Of a stretch of 6,533 bases of DNA, positions 5,169 through 6,533 are shown piece by piece; within the stretch, counting starts at the first letter, position 1, and every line of letters starts with the position of its first letter. Position numbers and translations under genes: made by a program. Source of the stretch: VFMC01 sp037130535 (GTDB lineage: Bacteria > Actinomycetota > Acidimicrobiia > Acidimicrobiales > Ilumatobacteraceae); NCBI GenBank assembly GCA_037130535.1, contig JBAXSU010000186.1, positions 1 to 6,533 of the forward strand, in the 5' to 3' direction. The notes below the pieces were generated by a model. It made no database searches. It was not told where the DNA came from and worked only from the letters and a program-made list of their open reading frames with translations.

Positions 5169-6452
5169 TCACGCTGCGGGTTGTCGGTCCGGTGGCGGCC
5201 GTGGGGTGAGATGGGTAGCGAGGTCGGGCCGTGCCTGACTGGGTGGAGTGCCGCTGGTTGGCGTGCCATTCGGCGGAGTGATGGTGAGGGTGCGGTCGGG
5301 TGCGAGGTGGAGGTGCCAGCCGAGGTCGTGCACGAGATGGTGGTGGCGTGAGCACAACGGGATGAGGTTGTCGAGGTTTGTGGGCCCGCCGCGTTGGTAC
5401 CAGTGGATGTGGTGGATCTCGCAGCGATGGAACGGCACATCGCACTCGGGGGCGGCACAGGTGCGGTACATGGCGCGCAGCGCACGGCGTTGGGTGCGGT
5501 TAGCGGAGCGGATGGTGCGGCCAGCGTCGAGCACGGTGCCATCGCTGCGCACGATGATGGGTGTGAACGACCCGGCGCAGAACAGGCGCTGTACGGACGA
5601 AGGTGGGAGATCGAACCCGTCGCCGGTTTCGCAGACGCTGTGGGGGTGGAGGTGGCCGGTGGCGAGGGTGCGGCCGTCGATGATGACGGTGATGTCGGCC
5701 TCGAGGGGGCGGCGTTGCTGGTGGCCGCCGGCAACAAGGGTGCCGAGTGCTTCGGCAGCGAGCCGGTTGCGGTTCACGGTGCGGTTGACGTACTCGGGGT
5801 CGAGGCGTCGTTCGCCATCGGCGAGCATGGCGGCGACTTCGCGGTCGACGGCGGTGAAGATCTGGCTGGCGAGTTCGGGGTGAAGAGCGAAGCGACCTTC
5901 CACCATGCCTGTGGCGGGGTTGTGCCGTCGGGTGAGGTAGGTGTCGCGGCGCTGCTGGAGGTTGCGTTCCACACCTGCGCAGAGCTCGAGGGTGCGGATG
6001 GTGGACCGGACATGGCGGCCGAACTGCTCGGGTGTGGAGTGCATGGCGATGCCGAGCAGGCTCAAGTCGCGATCGAACAGAGCGGTGCGGGTGTCGTCGT
6101 CGAGCACGGCGACTGCGGCCGCGAGGGCGTCGACATGCTCGGTGCCCACCTGGCCGGCCGAGAGGGCCTCGGCGAACACCGGTACCTGTGTCAAGGTGTC
6201 GGCCCGTCGCTCTTTGCGGCGGCCCTCACCGGCCGACACGCCACTGGCGCGCACGTGCACATCGGCGGCTGGTGCCGTACCCAGCGCTGCCGACAGTTCG
6301 TTCAGGCGTGACGTGACCCGAGCCTCGGTGGCGTCGAGCCAGCCGCGCACCCGGCGCACCTCGCCCAACAGCACTGCGCACGCAGCAGGGTCGGCGCACG
6401 CCACATCGGCCGCGCCCAACACCTCCATCGCTGCGATCACATCGGTTGCCAT
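5169..6452 (-). CDS. DUF222 / HNH endonuclease domain protein (13E12 type)
   Basis: A 427-residue member of the actinobacterial DUF222-HNH family; the C-terminal domain is a predicted metal-dependent DNA nuclease and the role of DUF222 is unknown. DUF222 fills roughly residues 20-300. The HNH module follows: C332-x4-C337, EIHHIHW with H347/H348, GGPTNLDN with N362, then LC367-SRH370-HH ending HDLGW. The HH...N...H pattern and the Cys pairs, which probably hold a structural zinc, are intact, so the nuclease looks active by sequence. A Pro/Thr-rich tail of about 45 residues ends the protein. I chose the ATG at 6452; a TTG (6464) or GTG (6458) a few codons upstream are alternatives, and no strong Shine-Dalgarno decides. 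Such genes are often multi-copy and sometimes linked to mobile DNA, but none is seen here. Bases 6453-6533 upstream hold no convincing promoter. Confidence 0.92.
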   Translation of the reverse strand: MATDVIAAMEVLGAADVACADPAACAVLLGEVRRVRGWLDATEARVTSRLNELSAALGTAPAADVHVRASGVSAGEGRRKERRADTLTQVPVFAEALSAGQVGTEHVDALAAAVAVLDDDTRTALFDRDLSLLGIAMHSTPEQFGRHVRSTIRTLELCAGVERNLQQRRDTYLTRRHNPATGMVEGRFALHPELASQIFTAVDREVAAMLADGERRLDPEYVNRTVNRNRLAAEALGTLVAGGHQQRRPLEADITVIIDGRTLATGHLHPHSVCETGDGFDLPPSSVQRLFCAGSFTPIIVRSDGTVLDAGRTIRSANRTQRRALRAMYRTCAAPECDVPFHRCEIHHIHWYQRGGPTNLDNLIPLCSRHHHLVHDLGWHLHLAPDRTLTITPPNGTPTSGTPPSQARPDLATHLTPRPPPDRQPAA

Positions 6453-6533
6453 GCGCACACCCAACCAGAGGGGTGTGACGAAGTTGAGTGAGACTGCCTG
6501 TGCTGCCCTCGGGGCTGGAGTCTGTCCCCGGGT

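Noticed and set aside
3019..5445. An 808-residue open frame on the - strand spanning lipoprotein gene, SnoaL-like gene and tRNA
   Set aside because: Only the part from 4290 down is a recognisable protein. The rest is antisense to a better-supported gene and crosses a tRNA, as expected of spurious open frames in GC-rich DNA.
5394..6311. A 305-residue + strand open frame opposite the HNH gene
   Set aside because: It is the antisense shadow of a gene with clear DUF222/HNH motifs and has no recognisable domain.
6486..6533. CGGGG...CCCCG inverted repeat upstream of the HNH gene as an operator
   Set aside because: Five-base G/C arms around an 11-nt loop are expected by chance in such DNA, and no promoter elements accompany them.

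Overview
The window is a GC-rich bacterial chromosomal segment with heavy codon bias toward G/C in third positions. A DUF222/HNH (13E12-type) endonuclease gene and the 'RLLDTRTG ... DLQGYF' beta-repeat at the end of one open frame both point to Actinomycetota. The repeat style suggests class Acidimicrobiia (Ilumatobacter-like); that placement is inference, not shown by any marker gene here.

Left part (1-2994, + strand): three tightly packed genes that look like one operon. First comes the 3' part of a Rieske non-haem iron oxygenase alpha subunit, cut by the window edge. It is followed by a PfkB/ribokinase-family sugar or nucleoside kinase, then by a secreted alpha/beta-hydrolase-like gene. 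Both junctions can be read as 4-nt GTGA overlaps. The kinase begins with five tandem copies of a 15-bp unit, each carrying its own ATG. The hydrolase is disrupted: its signal peptide, body and one internal helix lie in different frames. Its body also ends right after the nucleophile motif and runs directly into half of a beta-repeat, so the catalytic Asp and His are missing.

Middle (3019-4821): a lipoprotein alpha/beta-hydrolase on the - strand converges on the operon and keeps a full Ser-Asp-His set. An 81-bp divergent spacer separates it from a small SnoaL/NTF2-like gene on the + strand, whose start is fixed by a perfect AGGAGG.

Right part (4822-6533): an intact tRNA-Cys(GCA) with encoded CCA, two GC-rich hairpins behind it, and a convergent DUF222/HNH endonuclease gene on the - strand. 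No intergenic stretch exceeds 300 bases. I see no CRISPR array, insertion sequence or phage module. The most unusual items are the repeated start-codon region of the kinase and the chimeric, frameshifted hydrolase.
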